Assembly: GCF_030182585.1 (NCBI RefSeq)
Contig: NZ_JARXOW010000002.1
Location: 124,001 to 188,000 of the forward strand
Direction of reading: 5' to 3'
DNA: 64,000 bases
Source of the DNA: Pedobacter faecalis
GTDB taxonomy: Bacteria; Bacteroidota; Bacteroidia; Sphingobacteriales; Sphingobacteriaceae
This document shows, one piece after another, positions 26,218-36,468 of this stretch (its first letter is position 1; every line of letters begins with the position of its first letter). The position numbers were made by a program, and so were the translations under genes. The notes below the pieces were generated by a model that worked only from the letters and a program-made list of their open reading frames with translations, was not told the DNA's origin and did not search any database.

Positions 26218-26961
26218 ATGAAAATTTTAGTAGTTGGAGGAACTGGGCTGATCGGTAAAGGCGTCAGCAAAAAATTGACCGAAGCAGGTCATGAAGTGAT
26301 TATTGGCTCGCCATCAAATGGCATAGATGTCGTTTCGGGCGAAGGTCTGGCGGAAGCTCTGGAGGGTACAGATGTGGTGATCGACCTGTCTAATTCTGCA
26401 TCACCCGACGATCAAACGGCTTTGAATTTTTTCCGTGCTGCGGGTAAAAATCTTGCGTCTTTAGAGCACAAGGCGGGCGTAAAGCATCATATTGTGCTGT
26501 CGATAGTCGGTACGGACCGTGCCACCTATATCGGTTACCTTCAAGCAAAAAAGGAGCAGGAGGATAACATTAAAAACTCGGGTGTTCCTTACACCATCAT
26601 TCGATCCACGCAATTTCATGAGCATATGGCTACTTTGATTGCTGTTCAGGGCAACGAGACCGAGGTGAACATCTCAACCGTGGATTACCAGCCCATAGCA
26701 GCAGCAGACGTCGTAAATTTTGTCGTGCAACTGTCGCTAGAAGAGCCAAAAAATGGCACGGTCGAGATCGCCGGCCCGGAACGAGCCTTGATGACTGAGT
26801 TCGTTCAAAAATATATTCAGGATAGAGGCGAGAGTAAAGTCCTTGTATCAGATGATGATAACAAGTACATGTTTTACGAGATCCCGAAAGATCTTTTGGT
26901 GCCGCTTGGCGAATTTCGCTCTGGTCTGATCACTTTTAGCGACTGGCTTAAGTCTAACTGA
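26218..26961 (+). CDS. NmrA-like NAD(P)-binding SDR protein
   Basis: A 247-residue atypical short-chain dehydrogenase. The N-terminal MKILVVGGTGLIGKGVSKKL is the GxxGxxG Rossmann motif; the family lacks the YxxxK pair of true dehydrogenases and often senses NAD(P)H or acts as a quinone reductase. The segment VPYTIIRSTQFHEHM is typical. No signal peptide. It is convergent with the MocR-type regulator (9 nt between stops), and no operon partner is visible. Substrate unknown. Confidence 0.85.
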   Translation: MKILVVGGTGLIGKGVSKKLTEAGHEVIIGSPSNGIDVVSGEGLAEALEGTDVVIDLSNSASPDDQTALNFFRAAGKNLASLEHKAGVKHHIVLSIVGTDRATYIGYLQAKKEQEDNIKNSGVPYTIIRSTQFHEHMATLIAVQGNETEVNISTVDYQPIAAADVVNFVVQLSLEEPKNGTVEIAGPERALMTEFVQKYIQDRGESKVLVSDDDNKYMFYEIPKDLLVPLGEFRSGLITFSDWLKSN

Positions 26962-26970
26962 AATCTTGAG

Positions 26971-28446
26971 TTATATCGCCTGTGCGAGAATGTGCATAAA
27001 CTTTTCCATCTCAACACTGTCAAGCGATGCAAAGCCGACCCTAATCCCATTTATGGTATTAGAGTAACGATGTAGACTGCCGTCATTCATATAGATGCCT
27101 TTCTCGTACAGGCGTTTGGACAATTCTGTTATGGAGTAATCATTAGGAAAAATGATCCAGACCGCCATGCCCCCCTGTGGAATCGCAAATCGGACAAGGT
27201 CTCCCACGGAAGCCTTTAAAAGTTTGCAGAACTGGTCGCGCCGCTGACGGTATATTTTCACCGACCTGTTTAAATGGCGTTGCATTTCCCCCGTACTGAA
27301 AAGATGGGCTACAGACTCTTCAAATAGAACGTCGCCACGTATTTCCATCAACTGCTTAAATTTTGATGCTTGCCGTATGAAATCTTCGGTTCCAACCAGA
27401 TAGCCCAGCCGGATCGAAGGTGCTAAGGTTTTGGAGATAGAGCCAGCATAAAGCACAAAGCCGTTGTGATCTGCACTGGCTAAGGGCAAAATCGGACTGT
27501 TGTTATAATGGAAATCATAGTCGTAATCATCTTCTATAACCGGCAGCTGATATTTGCGTATAATATTCAACAATTGCATTCTCCTCTGTGCACTAAGGGT
27601 TACGGTAGTCGGATGGTGATGGTGCGGAATAATGTATAAGAGATCTGGCCGGGATCTGCTGCAGATTTCTTCTATCGCATCCACGTCGATGCCGTTCTCG
27701 TCGACTTTTACTTTTAATAATGTTGCCCCTAATTGTTCAAACAGCTTGTCTGCCAATACATAGCTCATCTCCGCAACGATAACCGTACTCCCTGGTTGTA
27801 AGATCATGCTTGCCGCTATATAAATCGCTGGTTGCGCCCCCTGCGTAATCAGCACATTCTCGCTTTCAATGCTTAGCGCGCGCGTTTTTGATAAGAAATT
27901 GGCTAATTCCCTTCGCAACGAGGTACTCCCGGCTGCGTTGCCAGTCAATTGCGGCCCGAGCAAATAGCTCTTAGTTAGTAAGCTTTTGTAACGATTGATG
28001 ATCGAATTAATTGGTGCCAGTCTTTGGTCGGGATAGCCGTCATTGACCATTAAATGATACGGCTTTACCTCCCGATGCGGAGGCCGGTCGAAACTTATCT
28101 GGCGATAAAAATCGGATTTGGCGGGAATCTTTGTTGTCGGCAGGTTGCCTGATCTGAAAGACATGGGATCCGGCACAGGCAATTGCCTTGAGACAAACAT
28201 TCCTTTTTTTCCTATGACCTCCAGCCATCCCTGCGCTCTGAGCTCATCATAGGCGGCGATCACCGTTGTGCGATTAAGTTTGATCATAGCAGCCATATTC
28301 CGGCTGGAAGGTAGTTGATGTCCCGGCTTAATTTTACCATTCCTGATCAGAACAACAAGTGCGTTAGCCAATTGGCTGAAAATCGGCGTAGTTGAAGTTC
28401 TGTCAATTTTTATCAGGTTGCTGAAAGGTAACGTCTGGATGGTCAT
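26971..28446 (-). CDS. MocR/PdxR-type GntR regulator with aminotransferase domain
   Basis: A 491-residue chimeric regulator. An N-terminal GntR winged helix (about 15-80, GHQLPSSRNMAAMIKLNRTT) is fused to a fold-type I aminotransferase domain (about 140-490) with PLP-site features: IEDDYDYDFHY and the lysine in AGSISKTLAPSIRLGY. The family binds PLP and regulates vitamin B6, GABA or taurine genes. No target is adjacent: upstream and divergent is a histidine kinase gene, and the downstream neighbour is convergent. Complete. Confidence 0.92.
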   Translation of the reverse strand: MTIQTLPFSNLIKIDRTSTTPIFSQLANALVVLIRNGKIKPGHQLPSSRNMAAMIKLNRTTVIAAYDELRAQGWLEVIGKKGMFVSRQLPVPDPMSFRSGNLPTTKIPAKSDFYRQISFDRPPHREVKPYHLMVNDGYPDQRLAPINSIINRYKSLLTKSYLLGPQLTGNAAGSTSLRRELANFLSKTRALSIESENVLITQGAQPAIYIAASMILQPGSTVIVAEMSYVLADKLFEQLGATLLKVKVDENGIDVDAIEEICSRSRPDLLYIIPHHHHPTTVTLSAQRRMQLLNIIRKYQLPVIEDDYDYDFHYNNSPILPLASADHNGFVLYAGSISKTLAPSIRLGYLVGTEDFIRQASKFKQLMEIRGDVLFEESVAHLFSTGEMQRHLNRSVKIYRQRRDQFCKLLKASVGDLVRFAIPQGGMAVWIIFPNDYSITELSKRLYEKGIYMNDGSLHRYSNTINGIRVGFASLDSVEMEKFMHILAQAI

Positions 28447-28535
28447 TACGATGGTTTTCTGGGAATAAGACCATCCAATTTAAGGGTAATTCTATTGAAA
28501 ATAAGCAAACTCGTGTCTTTTTACTAACTTTAACC

Positions 28536-30035
28536 ATGCAAGAAACCGATAATACGCAAAGCGAGGATTTAGCACTGAAAGATCAGGAAGGGCTGATTAG
28601 AAAACTTCGTCTGGCTGAGGAGCGCAGTGCCATGCTTGCTGCAATCGTGGATTCCACGGAGGATGCTATTATCAGCAAGGATCTGAACGGTTTTATTACG
28701 AGTTGGAACAAGTCAGCCGAGCGGATATTTGGTTACCGATCTGAAGAAATGCTTGGCCACTCGATACTGAAGTTAATTCCTGACGACCGCCAGGATGAAG
28801 AGGCCTTAATTCTCAGCAGGCTTCGCCGGGGAGAGCATATGCGGTCTTTTAATACCAAAAGAGTCACTAAAACAGGCCGGCTGATTGATGTTTCCCTGAC
28901 TATTTCACCCGTAAAAGATGAAAAGGGAGCCGTCATTGGTGTTTCGAAAATCGCCCGGGATATTACTGAGGCCATTGAGGCTGAAAAGCAGGGTGCTATG
29001 CTTTCTGCTATCGTATCCAACTCCGAAGATGCCATCATCAGTAAGAATCTTGACAGTATCGTTACCAGTTGGAATGACTCTGCGCAGCGATTGTTTGGGT
29101 ATTCGGCAGCAGAGATGATTGGGCAGTCCATTGTGAAGCTGATTCCGGACGACCGTTTGCAGGAGGAACCGGAAATTATTGCAAAGTTAAGCAGCGGGCA
29201 AAGGGTTGATCATTTTGAAACGAAGAGGCTGACCAAGTTTGGAAAACTTCTCGATGTTTCCTTATCAATTTCGCCCGTCAGGGATTTAAGTGGCAGGATC
29301 ATCGGTATTTCCAAAATCGCCAGGGATATCACCTATAAAAAAGAGGAGGAACAGCGGAAAAATGATTTTATAGCGATCGTAAGTCATGAACTCAAGACCC
29401 CGCTTACCTCCATGCGTTCCTATGTGCAGCTTGCCCTGGCAAAGGCACTTGAACGGGGAGATGGGTTTACTGAAAAAGTACTGAAGCGCGCCGACGCGCA
29501 AACCCGCAAGATGACTGGTCTGATCCAGGACTTCTTGAACCTCTCGCGACTGGAAGAAGGGAAAATGACGCTGAACCTTTCTGAATTTTCGTTGAGCGAA
29601 TTGATTAACGAGGTGGTTAGCGATACTTTAACTTTAAGCCCGGCGCATGAAATCATATACGAGCCCTGTGGGGAGATGCGCATACGCGCGGACCGCGAAA
29701 AGCTTAGTCAGGTTGTCATCAATCTGTTAGGAAACGCGATCAAATATTCACCTGAAGACACAACCATTCGTATTGAATGTAGTTCAACCGCACAGGAGGT
29801 TACTATTAAAGTGATTGACCAGGGATATGGTATCCCACCTGAGGATCAATCCAGATTATTCGAAAGATTTTACAGGGTTAACGACGGCAGGCAATTGAAC
29901 ATATCCGGTTTTGGGATTGGCTTGTACCTGGTTTCCGAGATCGTAAAATTACATGGCGGGGAGATTCGCGTTGAAAGTGAAGTTGGAAAGGGGTCTATTT
30001 TCAGCATCATGCTGCCTTTAGCGTCATTGAAATAA
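28536..30035 (+). CDS. Sensor histidine kinase with two PAS domains
   Basis: A 499-residue soluble kinase with no membrane segment. It has two PAS domains that are strikingly alike (about 30-155 and 155-280), each with a SWN-SA-RLFGY-like core and FxTKRxTKxGxLxDVSLxISP, pointing to an internal duplication. Then HisKA (about 275-345, FIAIVSHELKTPLTSMRSYV, His in SHELKTP) and HATPase (about 385-497, N box VVINLLGNAIKYSP, G boxes DQGYGIPP and GFGIGLYL). No response regulator gene is adjacent, so it is an orphan. PAS may bind a cofactor, but no ligand is evident. Confidence 0.92.
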   Translation: MQETDNTQSEDLALKDQEGLIRKLRLAEERSAMLAAIVDSTEDAIISKDLNGFITSWNKSAERIFGYRSEEMLGHSILKLIPDDRQDEEALILSRLRRGEHMRSFNTKRVTKTGRLIDVSLTISPVKDEKGAVIGVSKIARDITEAIEAEKQGAMLSAIVSNSEDAIISKNLDSIVTSWNDSAQRLFGYSAAEMIGQSIVKLIPDDRLQEEPEIIAKLSSGQRVDHFETKRLTKFGKLLDVSLSISPVRDLSGRIIGISKIARDITYKKEEEQRKNDFIAIVSHELKTPLTSMRSYVQLALAKALERGDGFTEKVLKRADAQTRKMTGLIQDFLNLSRLEEGKMTLNLSEFSLSELINEVVSDTLTLSPAHEIIYEPCGEMRIRADREKLSQVVINLLGNAIKYSPEDTTIRIECSSTAQEVTIKVIDQGYGIPPEDQSRLFERFYRVNDGRQLNISGFGIGLYLVSEIVKLHGGEIRVESEVGKGSIFSIMLPLASLK

Positions 30036-30070
30036 GCAGTGATAAGCCCTTGGTGCAATAAGCTCAACCG

Positions 30071-30703
30071 TCACTTGCTTCTTGCTTGCATCATCGCGCC
30101 CAGAAAGGTTTCAGGCGGTTGAGCGCCAGATACACTCAGCTTTTGGTTGAAGATAAAGAAAGGAACGCCTCGTATACCGATCTGCTGAGCAATCTGCTCG
30201 TCGCGGCGCACTTCATCAGTAAAGTCTGATCCGGCAAGCATAGTCTCTACAGTCATTTTACCGAGCCCTGCAGCAACGCCGATCTCAATTAAAACAGCAT
30301 GATCGCTGATGTCCTTGCCATAAGTAAAATGCGCTTCAAAAAGCTTCTCTTCAACTGCGTCAGCCAGGCCTTCTGTTTTTGCCAGCTGGATAAGCCTGTG
30401 CGCGTCGAAAGAATTGGCCACAACAGAAATGTCCAGCTTAAAATCAAGACCTACCTCAACGGCAGTAGCCGTCACGCTTTCCTGCATCTGCTGTGCCCAT
30501 TCCAGCGGTCTCCCATATTTATCGGCCAGATATTCGGCGGAGCTGACACCGGGAACGGTCTCCGCATTGGGGTCAAGCTCAAAGCTGTGCCATTCTACTT
30601 CAACTTTTTCTTTATAGGGAAACTGTGCTAGTGCGGCTTCAAATTTTCTTTTGCCAATATAACAAAACGGACACCTTACGTCCGACCAGATATCTACTTT
30701 CAT
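30071..30703 (-). CDS. DsbA-family oxidoreductase (FrnE-like)
   Basis: A 210-residue cytosolic thioredoxin-fold protein. The redox site CPFC is at residues 12-15 (SDVRCPFCYIGKRKFE), the helical insertion typical of DsbA follows, and the cis-proline loop is GIRGVPFFIFN near residue 168. No signal peptide, so this is the cytosolic FrnE/2-hydroxychromene isomerase-like branch, not periplasmic DsbA. Stands between a histidine kinase (convergent) and a GH76 gene (same strand, 44 nt upstream). Confidence 0.93.
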   Translation of the reverse strand: MKVDIWSDVRCPFCYIGKRKFEAALAQFPYKEKVEVEWHSFELDPNAETVPGVSSAEYLADKYGRPLEWAQQMQESVTATAVEVGLDFKLDISVVANSFDAHRLIQLAKTEGLADAVEEKLFEAHFTYGKDISDHAVLIEIGVAAGLGKMTVETMLAGSDFTDEVRRDEQIAQQIGIRGVPFFIFNQKLSVSGAQPPETFLGAMMQARSK

Positions 30704-30747
30704 GTTGTTGTAAATTACGCCATACCCATGTCAAACCGCCTTGCCAC

Positions 30748-31827
30748 TTACTTAACCAACGGCAAGGTGTTCATCATCAGCGATACGGCTGTCGACACGC
30801 CAAAGGCCGATGCTGGCTTCTCGTCAGGTGTCTTCGTTCCCCATTTGGTTTGAATCAGATCTAGCTTGTTTCGGTTCTCGTACGCCACCCTGGCATTTAA
30901 AAGCAGCCAATCTACCAGGTCTGTTTTCTTTGTTTCCAGCGTGTACAGCCTTGCGTAACGCATAAAGATACCCTTAAAGCCCGGCAGGTCATTGCCGCCA
31001 TCTTCGTTGTTCATTACCTGGCCCTTATACATATCTTCCCTGATATACTTGGCGATCCGCTCTGCGTCCTGCAGGTAGTTGGCCTCTCCGGTGTACTTAT
31101 GCAGCATTACTGCGGCGCCTAAAAAGGTGCCCTGATTGTAAGTCGAACTCCAGGTTCCGATTTTGATGAGCCCGGTTTTTTTGTCAAGGTCGATATTATC
31201 GTTTACCTTCCCGGTTTCCTGGTTGAACAGGTAGACTTTAGACCAGCTATACAAAGCGATGGCTTTATCGTAGTAGGTTTGGTCGCCCGTAGCCTGAGCC
31301 AGGTAGCAGGAGGCCACAATGGCTGGTCCCTGTATGCAGGCATTTTTTGAAGTCTTGGTTTCAAACCAATTCAGGCCGCCACCGTACTTGTTCGTAAAGG
31401 CCCGTGCATACATTTTATCAAACTGGTCTTTACTTTTTTCCAGATATGCTTTGTTGCCTGTGTGCGCATAAGCGCGAACGCAGGCGATGGCTATCCATGC
31501 GATGTCGTCATTGAATTTATTGTACATCCAGTCGCCCGTGTGCTGTTCAATAAAGTTCAGGTACATGGCGTCGAACTTTTTCAGATATGCCTTGTCGCCT
31601 GTCACTTCATAGGCATCAAGTACAATCTCCATCATCTCCGCCCTGTCCCAAAACCCCTTGAATTTTTCTATGTTGTATTGGGTATACCAGGCATCGAATA
31701 TTTTTTTGGCGATTTTAGGTGTTGGGACGGGTTTCCCACTGGCGGTACCTGTGGTTTGCGCATAGGTGGAGCCAGCGCATAAAAGCATTGCGATAAGCAG
31801 GCATCGCAGGTAAATAGATATGTTCAT
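30748..31827 (-). CDS. Secreted GH76 alpha-1,6-mannanase
   Basis: A 359-residue protein with signal peptide (CLLIAMLLCAGSTYAQ). The (alpha/alpha)6 barrel of glycoside hydrolase family 76 is recognisable: FWDRAEMMEIVLDAYEVTGD, the paired catalytic aspartates in NDDIAWIAIACVRAY (about residue 106), GGGLNWFE and WSSTYNQGTFLGAAVMLH. The family cuts alpha-1,6-linked mannan backbones such as yeast mannan. Together with GH92 at 38114 it suggests a mannan degradation capacity in this region. No SusCD next to it. Confidence 0.92.
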   Translation of the reverse strand: MNISIYLRCLLIAMLLCAGSTYAQTTGTASGKPVPTPKIAKKIFDAWYTQYNIEKFKGFWDRAEMMEIVLDAYEVTGDKAYLKKFDAMYLNFIEQHTGDWMYNKFNDDIAWIAIACVRAYAHTGNKAYLEKSKDQFDKMYARAFTNKYGGGLNWFETKTSKNACIQGPAIVASCYLAQATGDQTYYDKAIALYSWSKVYLFNQETGKVNDNIDLDKKTGLIKIGTWSSTYNQGTFLGAAVMLHKYTGEANYLQDAERIAKYIREDMYKGQVMNNEDGGNDLPGFKGIFMRYARLYTLETKKTDLVDWLLLNARVAYENRNKLDLIQTKWGTKTPDEKPASAFGVSTAVSLMMNTLPLVK

Positions 31828-32014
31828 AAAGTTGGTAATTTGTGTGTGCCTCCTAATATCGTATTAATTGCCGTATACTCGTTGCATATTGTCGAGATTA
31901 ACCGAAATACGTTTTTTACGCAACGATTAAGTGTTATCCTTTCAGCCTGCCCGCAGGATGGGTCAGGACGATCATTTGATTATTGGTTGGTATTATTACG
32001 GATAATTTTCTGCT

Positions 32015-33670
32015 ATGATTAGAATATATTCATTAATACTGGCTTGTCTGCTGGTTAGCCAAAGTTTGGTCGCGTCTACTAAAGATCCCGTTAAGCCGAA
32101 TGTGGTAAACATTGTAAATTTTATCAGGTTGCTTGAGCCTCGTGACGCTAAAATTACTCAAGACGTTTTGTACAAGACGGTGGTAGAGCAAGTGAAGATG
32201 ATGAAGGCGTATAAGTTAGGTGGTACCTTCCTGCTTCAGTATGATGCGCTGATGGACAACAGATATCAGCAACTGCTTAAGTCGTTGCCCAGAGATAGTT
32301 TTGAAATCGGCGGATGGTGGGAGCTTCCGCAGCCATTGGTAGAGAAAGCCGGCTTAAAATGGCGTGGCCGCTATCCCTGGGACTGGCACGCCAACGTTGG
32401 CTTCTCTACAGGGTATACGCCGGTGGAAAGGGAAAAGCTCATAGATGTGTACATGAAGGATTTTAAAGCGGTATTTGGTTATTACCCCAAATCTGTAGGC
32501 TCTTGGTTCATAGACGCACACAGTTTAAACTACATGTACAACAAATACAAAATTGTTGCTTCGAGCAATTGTAAGGACCAGTATGGAACAGATGGCTATA
32601 CCTTATGGGGCGGTTACTGGAACCAGGCTTACTATCCAAGCAAAATCAATGCTTATATGCCTGCGCAGACCGAAAATAATCAAACCCCTGTGCCGATCTT
32701 CAGAATGCTCGGCAGCGATCCGATCAGGCAATACGACACCGGGATTAGTACAACCTGGCAAGGAGTAATCACGCTGGAACCAGTTTACCCGGAGGCTGGG
32801 GGTAGTGAACAGTGGGTGAAATGGTTTTTGAAGCAGTTTGTAGAAAGCAAGTCGATGGAGTTTAACTATACACAAGCCGGGCAGGAAAATTCCTTTACCT
32901 GGGATGCGATGAAAAAGGGCTTTGAAATACAGCTTCCACTTATCGCGAAGTTGCGCGATCAGGGCAAGGTTAAAGTTGAAACTATGGAGCAATCGGGCCT
33001 GTGGTTTAGAAAGAACTATAAAGTAACTCCTGCTACCGCATTTACAGTGAGCGAAGATATTGGCGGCGGCAACCACCGTACCGCATGGTTCAACAGCCGT
33101 TTTTACCGTACCAATCTGATTTGGGAAAACAACAGTCTGCGCATCCGTGATATTCATTTGTTTGATGAGGATTTCCCCTCGCAATATACTACAGGTGTAA
33201 CCACAACAAATGAATGTGCTTTTTATACGCTTCCGGTGGTAGACGGTTATTTATGGAGTAACAAGGCCGAGTTGGCAGGGATACGTTTCATTGCAAAAAG
33301 CGGTGATTCCGAGGTATTGCTTAAAGGCGCTGACCCCGTTTTCTCTGATGAGGAAAAAGGGAAACTTAAGATCTCCTGGCCCTTAACCAGTCACAAGGGT
33401 ACCATTGAGCTGGTGATGGATGAAAGAAATTTTCATGTAAGTTATCATGGCAGCGACAAGCTGGAATGGCTGTTGGAACTTAAGGTTGCTGAAGGCATGA
33501 AGTTGCCTTTCACGGAAGTTACTCCTGATAAGGTTAATGCTTCGTTTGAAAATATGCGCTACAGCCTCATTTCCAGCAAGGGCAAGTTTGAAAAAGGGTC
33601 TGAGGAAAGTATATTCAGGATAGTCCCGCAAAAACAGCAGATAAGTCTGGTAATGACGAATGGCCGCTAA
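32015..33670 (+). CDS. Secreted protein of unknown function, perhaps a glycoside hydrolase-like or deacetylase-like enzyme
   Basis: A 551-residue protein with a signal peptide (YSLILACLLVSQSLVAS). I do not recognise a defined family. The N-terminal 330 residues look like a (beta/alpha) barrel (KLGGTFLLQYDALMD, FEIGGWWELPQP, YPWDWHANVGFS, KSVGSWFIDAHSLNYMY), with the latter fitting a NodB or GH57-like active-site strand. The C-terminal 200 residues are beta-rich. It lies between GH76 (divergent) and the outer-membrane receptor (convergent, 9 nt), so polysaccharide processing is plausible but unproven. Confidence 0.55.
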   Translation: MIRIYSLILACLLVSQSLVASTKDPVKPNVVNIVNFIRLLEPRDAKITQDVLYKTVVEQVKMMKAYKLGGTFLLQYDALMDNRYQQLLKSLPRDSFEIGGWWELPQPLVEKAGLKWRGRYPWDWHANVGFSTGYTPVEREKLIDVYMKDFKAVFGYYPKSVGSWFIDAHSLNYMYNKYKIVASSNCKDQYGTDGYTLWGGYWNQAYYPSKINAYMPAQTENNQTPVPIFRMLGSDPIRQYDTGISTTWQGVITLEPVYPEAGGSEQWVKWFLKQFVESKSMEFNYTQAGQENSFTWDAMKKGFEIQLPLIAKLRDQGKVKVETMEQSGLWFRKNYKVTPATAFTVSEDIGGGNHRTAWFNSRFYRTNLIWENNSLRIRDIHLFDEDFPSQYTTGVTTTNECAFYTLPVVDGYLWSNKAELAGIRFIAKSGDSEVLLKGADPVFSDEEKGKLKISWPLTSHKGTIELVMDERNFHVSYHGSDKLEWLLELKVAEGMKLPFTEVTPDKVNASFENMRYSLISSKGKFEKGSEESIFRIVPQKQQISLVMTNGR

Positions 33671-33679
33671 TAATTACGC

Positions 33680-36385
33680 TTATTTGTTTTTCATGATATT
33701 GAACCTGTACTGGTAGTTGAACATAATGTACCGTCTGAGTATTTGCTGCTCATACATTACAGTTGAGTTTCCACTCCCAAACCTGTCTACAGAAATGTTT
33801 TGATTAAGAAGGTCATATACGGACAACTTAAATTCTCCGCGATCCCTTTTTTGCGTCAATAAGGACACCGCCAGATTTAGAATGTGGGAATCTCCTGTAA
33901 AGCCTTGTCCGATTTGAGGAGCATGACGGTAGGAATAGTTTGATTCTATAACGATCTTTTTTGGTAGCCTGAAAGTTCCTGAAGCACCCAACACTTGCGT
34001 ATTGTTGGTTACATCGTTGAAGTTGTTGGTGTAGGTGGTAAATGAATGATAGTTGCGGTAAGAGAGGTTAACCAGGGCCAGAGATTTATAGTTCACGTTC
34101 AGATTCTGTGTAAAGCCAATGTTGCCGTATCGTTGCCGGGCTTCCTGGTTGTTGAGGAAAATTACCTGGTTCTCCGCATAACCACTGAGTCCGGTATTCA
34201 TGGAGAACTGCCATTTCTGCGATTTCTTAAATTGCTTGTTTAGGTTAATTCCCCCGTTTATCGACGATCTGCCGTCCTTGTTTACCACAGTGGCGGTTGT
34301 GAATCCGTTCTCGTCGGTGAGCGTCTGCTGAACGAAACTATTTTCATAAAAGGTTGCGTTGGCATATCCGCTCAGTCCGAGCATTCTTGGTGTGTTGTAT
34401 TTGTAGAAGTTGCCGTTCAGTCTCCGAACCCTGATTGCGCTCAATTCAGGGTTTCCGACAAATTTGTATTGTGCCGAACTTACTCTTTCCAAAGGCTGCA
34501 TGTTATACAATGAGGGCAGGTCTATCCACTCTGAGTAAGAAACGGAGAAGCGATCGTAGTCGATGGTTAATGAAGGGAACCAAACCGTAAACCGTTGTCG
34601 GATATCATTCGCGGAAGCATTAAACTTGTTATTAACGTTTTGAATCTCCAAGTCGATGGCAGCCCTTATCCTAAGTTTGGGGTTAACCTGGTAGTTCAAT
34701 AAAGGTTTGATGTTTTGGAAAAAGCCTGTTCGCACAAAATCATTGCTTTGGTCATCAATAAACCGGTCGTATTGTGTGGTTGAAGGGTTTAAATCATAAC
34801 TTTCGACGGGTTGTGCCCAGCGGTAGTATCTGCTGTTTGTGAAAAATTCGGCTGTTAATTTTTTCGTGAGCGGCAGGTTGTACAATATGGATAGGCCCGA
34901 CCATCGTGTACTGCTGCCTGATTTAACATGCCTGTCCAGCAAAAAAGGTTCGACTGTAGATGTTAATGGAGTCAGCTGACTGAAGTTGTATGCATCTGTT
35001 CCACTTCCGTCGAGCGTGAGCACATTGTTCAGCGTTAATGACCGTCCTTTTTTAAATCTTTTATAATAGTTCAGGTTGTGGGAAAAGGCATCGCTATAAG
35101 ATCTGTTGTAGTTGTGCCCGTCGGTCTCGCTGATCCTGTCCACTATTGTATTAGACAGGTTCAAGAGACTCTGATAACGACTATTTCCGGGTGAGAAGTT
35201 CATGGCGGGGCGATAGCGCAATACCGTGTTTGTGTCCGGTTTCCACTCCATCAAGCCTCCTACAACATGTGAGTACGAGCTACGGCGGGATGCATCGGTC
35301 CGCCAGGAAGTGACTACAGTATTGTCGAGAAACTGCTCATTAAGCACCCTGGTTTCATTGGAGTGAATGGTGTTGCCAAAGAAATAGGCAAGGTTAAGTT
35401 TTAATCTGGTGCCATAGTCGTTGTTGACATTTAGCCCGCCCGAACGGACGGTCGTGAACCCGCCGCCCGGGCTTCCGCCGAAGTTTCCGTTATCAACCAG
35501 ATCACTTCCCGACCGGTTGAAACCACCCATACTGAACAATTCGTCTCTGCTAAAACCGGTGCTGTTTAAATTGTTGGTGGCACCTAATACGCTAAACTGA
35601 AGTGTGTCGCGGAAACTGCTCAGTACACCGCTGGCCTCGTATCGGTCGCGCGTGCCGGCGCCGCCCGCAAATCTGCCGATAGTACTCTTCTTAACCGCAC
35701 TTTTTAGTTTAAGGTTGATAATGTTCTGAAGGTTGATCTCGCTTATTCTTCTATCAGGATCGTTCTCGCGGTCCAGGTATACTTGTATCTTGTCTATTAA
35801 CTCGGCATCCAGGTTTTTAAGTGCAACCAGTTGATTGGTGCCAAAAAACTCTTTGCCGTCAATCAATATTCTGCTGGTTCCTCGGCCGTTTACCAGGATT
35901 TCGCCGTTCTCATTTACCTGTACTCCGGGCAATAGTCGCAGCAACTCCTCCACAGCCGCGTTTGGCCGGGTCTTAAAAGCTTCTGCGTTAAATTCAATGG
36001 TGTCTTTCTTTAGCATCACCGGGGTTCGTTCACCTTTGATGACGATCTCGTCAAGGCTTCTACCGTTCAGCTTTATGATGCCGAGGTTGAGCTCGCCTGG
36101 CTTGAGCATTAGTTCACGTCTGTATGTGTTATACCCTACATACGAAACGATAAGTTTTAACGGCCTGGTAGTGGGCAGTCTTGACAATTGGAATGTTCCG
36201 TCGTCTTTGGTAACGGTGTAAGACACCAACGAGGTATCCTTTGCGTTGACAACGGCTACGGTCGATAGTCCGAGGTTTTTGTTGGTTAAGGAATCGCTTA
36301 CCACACCTTTTATAGAGGTCGTGTTTTGGGCATACGAAAAGCCGCCGGCAAGGCAAAGTGAGAGCATTAAGAGGATCTTCTTCAT
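33680..36385 (-). CDS. TonB-dependent-receptor-like outer-membrane beta-barrel protein
   Basis: A 901-residue outer-membrane protein with signal peptide (LMLSLCLAGGFSYAQ). A carboxypeptidase-regulatory-like domain lies at about 22-110 (SIKGVVSDSLTNKNLGLSTV), then a plug-like domain at about 115-230 (GERTPVMLKKDTIEFNAEAF, ILVNGRGTSRILIDGKEFFG), and the rest is an outer-membrane beta-barrel family 3 type domain ending in NYQYRFNIMKNK. Family transporters or adhesins of this kind have no SusD partner. Substrate unknown; the neighbouring GH76 hints at glycans. Confidence 0.85.
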   Translation of the reverse strand: MKKILLMLSLCLAGGFSYAQNTTSIKGVVSDSLTNKNLGLSTVAVVNAKDTSLVSYTVTKDDGTFQLSRLPTTRPLKLIVSYVGYNTYRRELMLKPGELNLGIIKLNGRSLDEIVIKGERTPVMLKKDTIEFNAEAFKTRPNAAVEELLRLLPGVQVNENGEILVNGRGTSRILIDGKEFFGTNQLVALKNLDAELIDKIQVYLDRENDPDRRISEINLQNIINLKLKSAVKKSTIGRFAGGAGTRDRYEASGVLSSFRDTLQFSVLGATNNLNSTGFSRDELFSMGGFNRSGSDLVDNGNFGGSPGGGFTTVRSGGLNVNNDYGTRLKLNLAYFFGNTIHSNETRVLNEQFLDNTVVTSWRTDASRRSSYSHVVGGLMEWKPDTNTVLRYRPAMNFSPGNSRYQSLLNLSNTIVDRISETDGHNYNRSYSDAFSHNLNYYKRFKKGRSLTLNNVLTLDGSGTDAYNFSQLTPLTSTVEPFLLDRHVKSGSSTRWSGLSILYNLPLTKKLTAEFFTNSRYYRWAQPVESYDLNPSTTQYDRFIDDQSNDFVRTGFFQNIKPLLNYQVNPKLRIRAAIDLEIQNVNNKFNASANDIRQRFTVWFPSLTIDYDRFSVSYSEWIDLPSLYNMQPLERVSSAQYKFVGNPELSAIRVRRLNGNFYKYNTPRMLGLSGYANATFYENSFVQQTLTDENGFTTATVVNKDGRSSINGGINLNKQFKKSQKWQFSMNTGLSGYAENQVIFLNNQEARQRYGNIGFTQNLNVNYKSLALVNLSYRNYHSFTTYTNNFNDVTNNTQVLGASGTFRLPKKIVIESNYSYRHAPQIGQGFTGDSHILNLAVSLLTQKRDRGEFKLSVYDLLNQNISVDRFGSGNSTVMYEQQILRRYIMFNYQYRFNIMKNK

Positions 36386-36468
36386 GAAAGCGTTGATATT
36401 TGGTTGTATTCTGGGATTAAGATAAGGATTTTGAATTAAACTGGAATTAAGAAATATTATGACAATTA

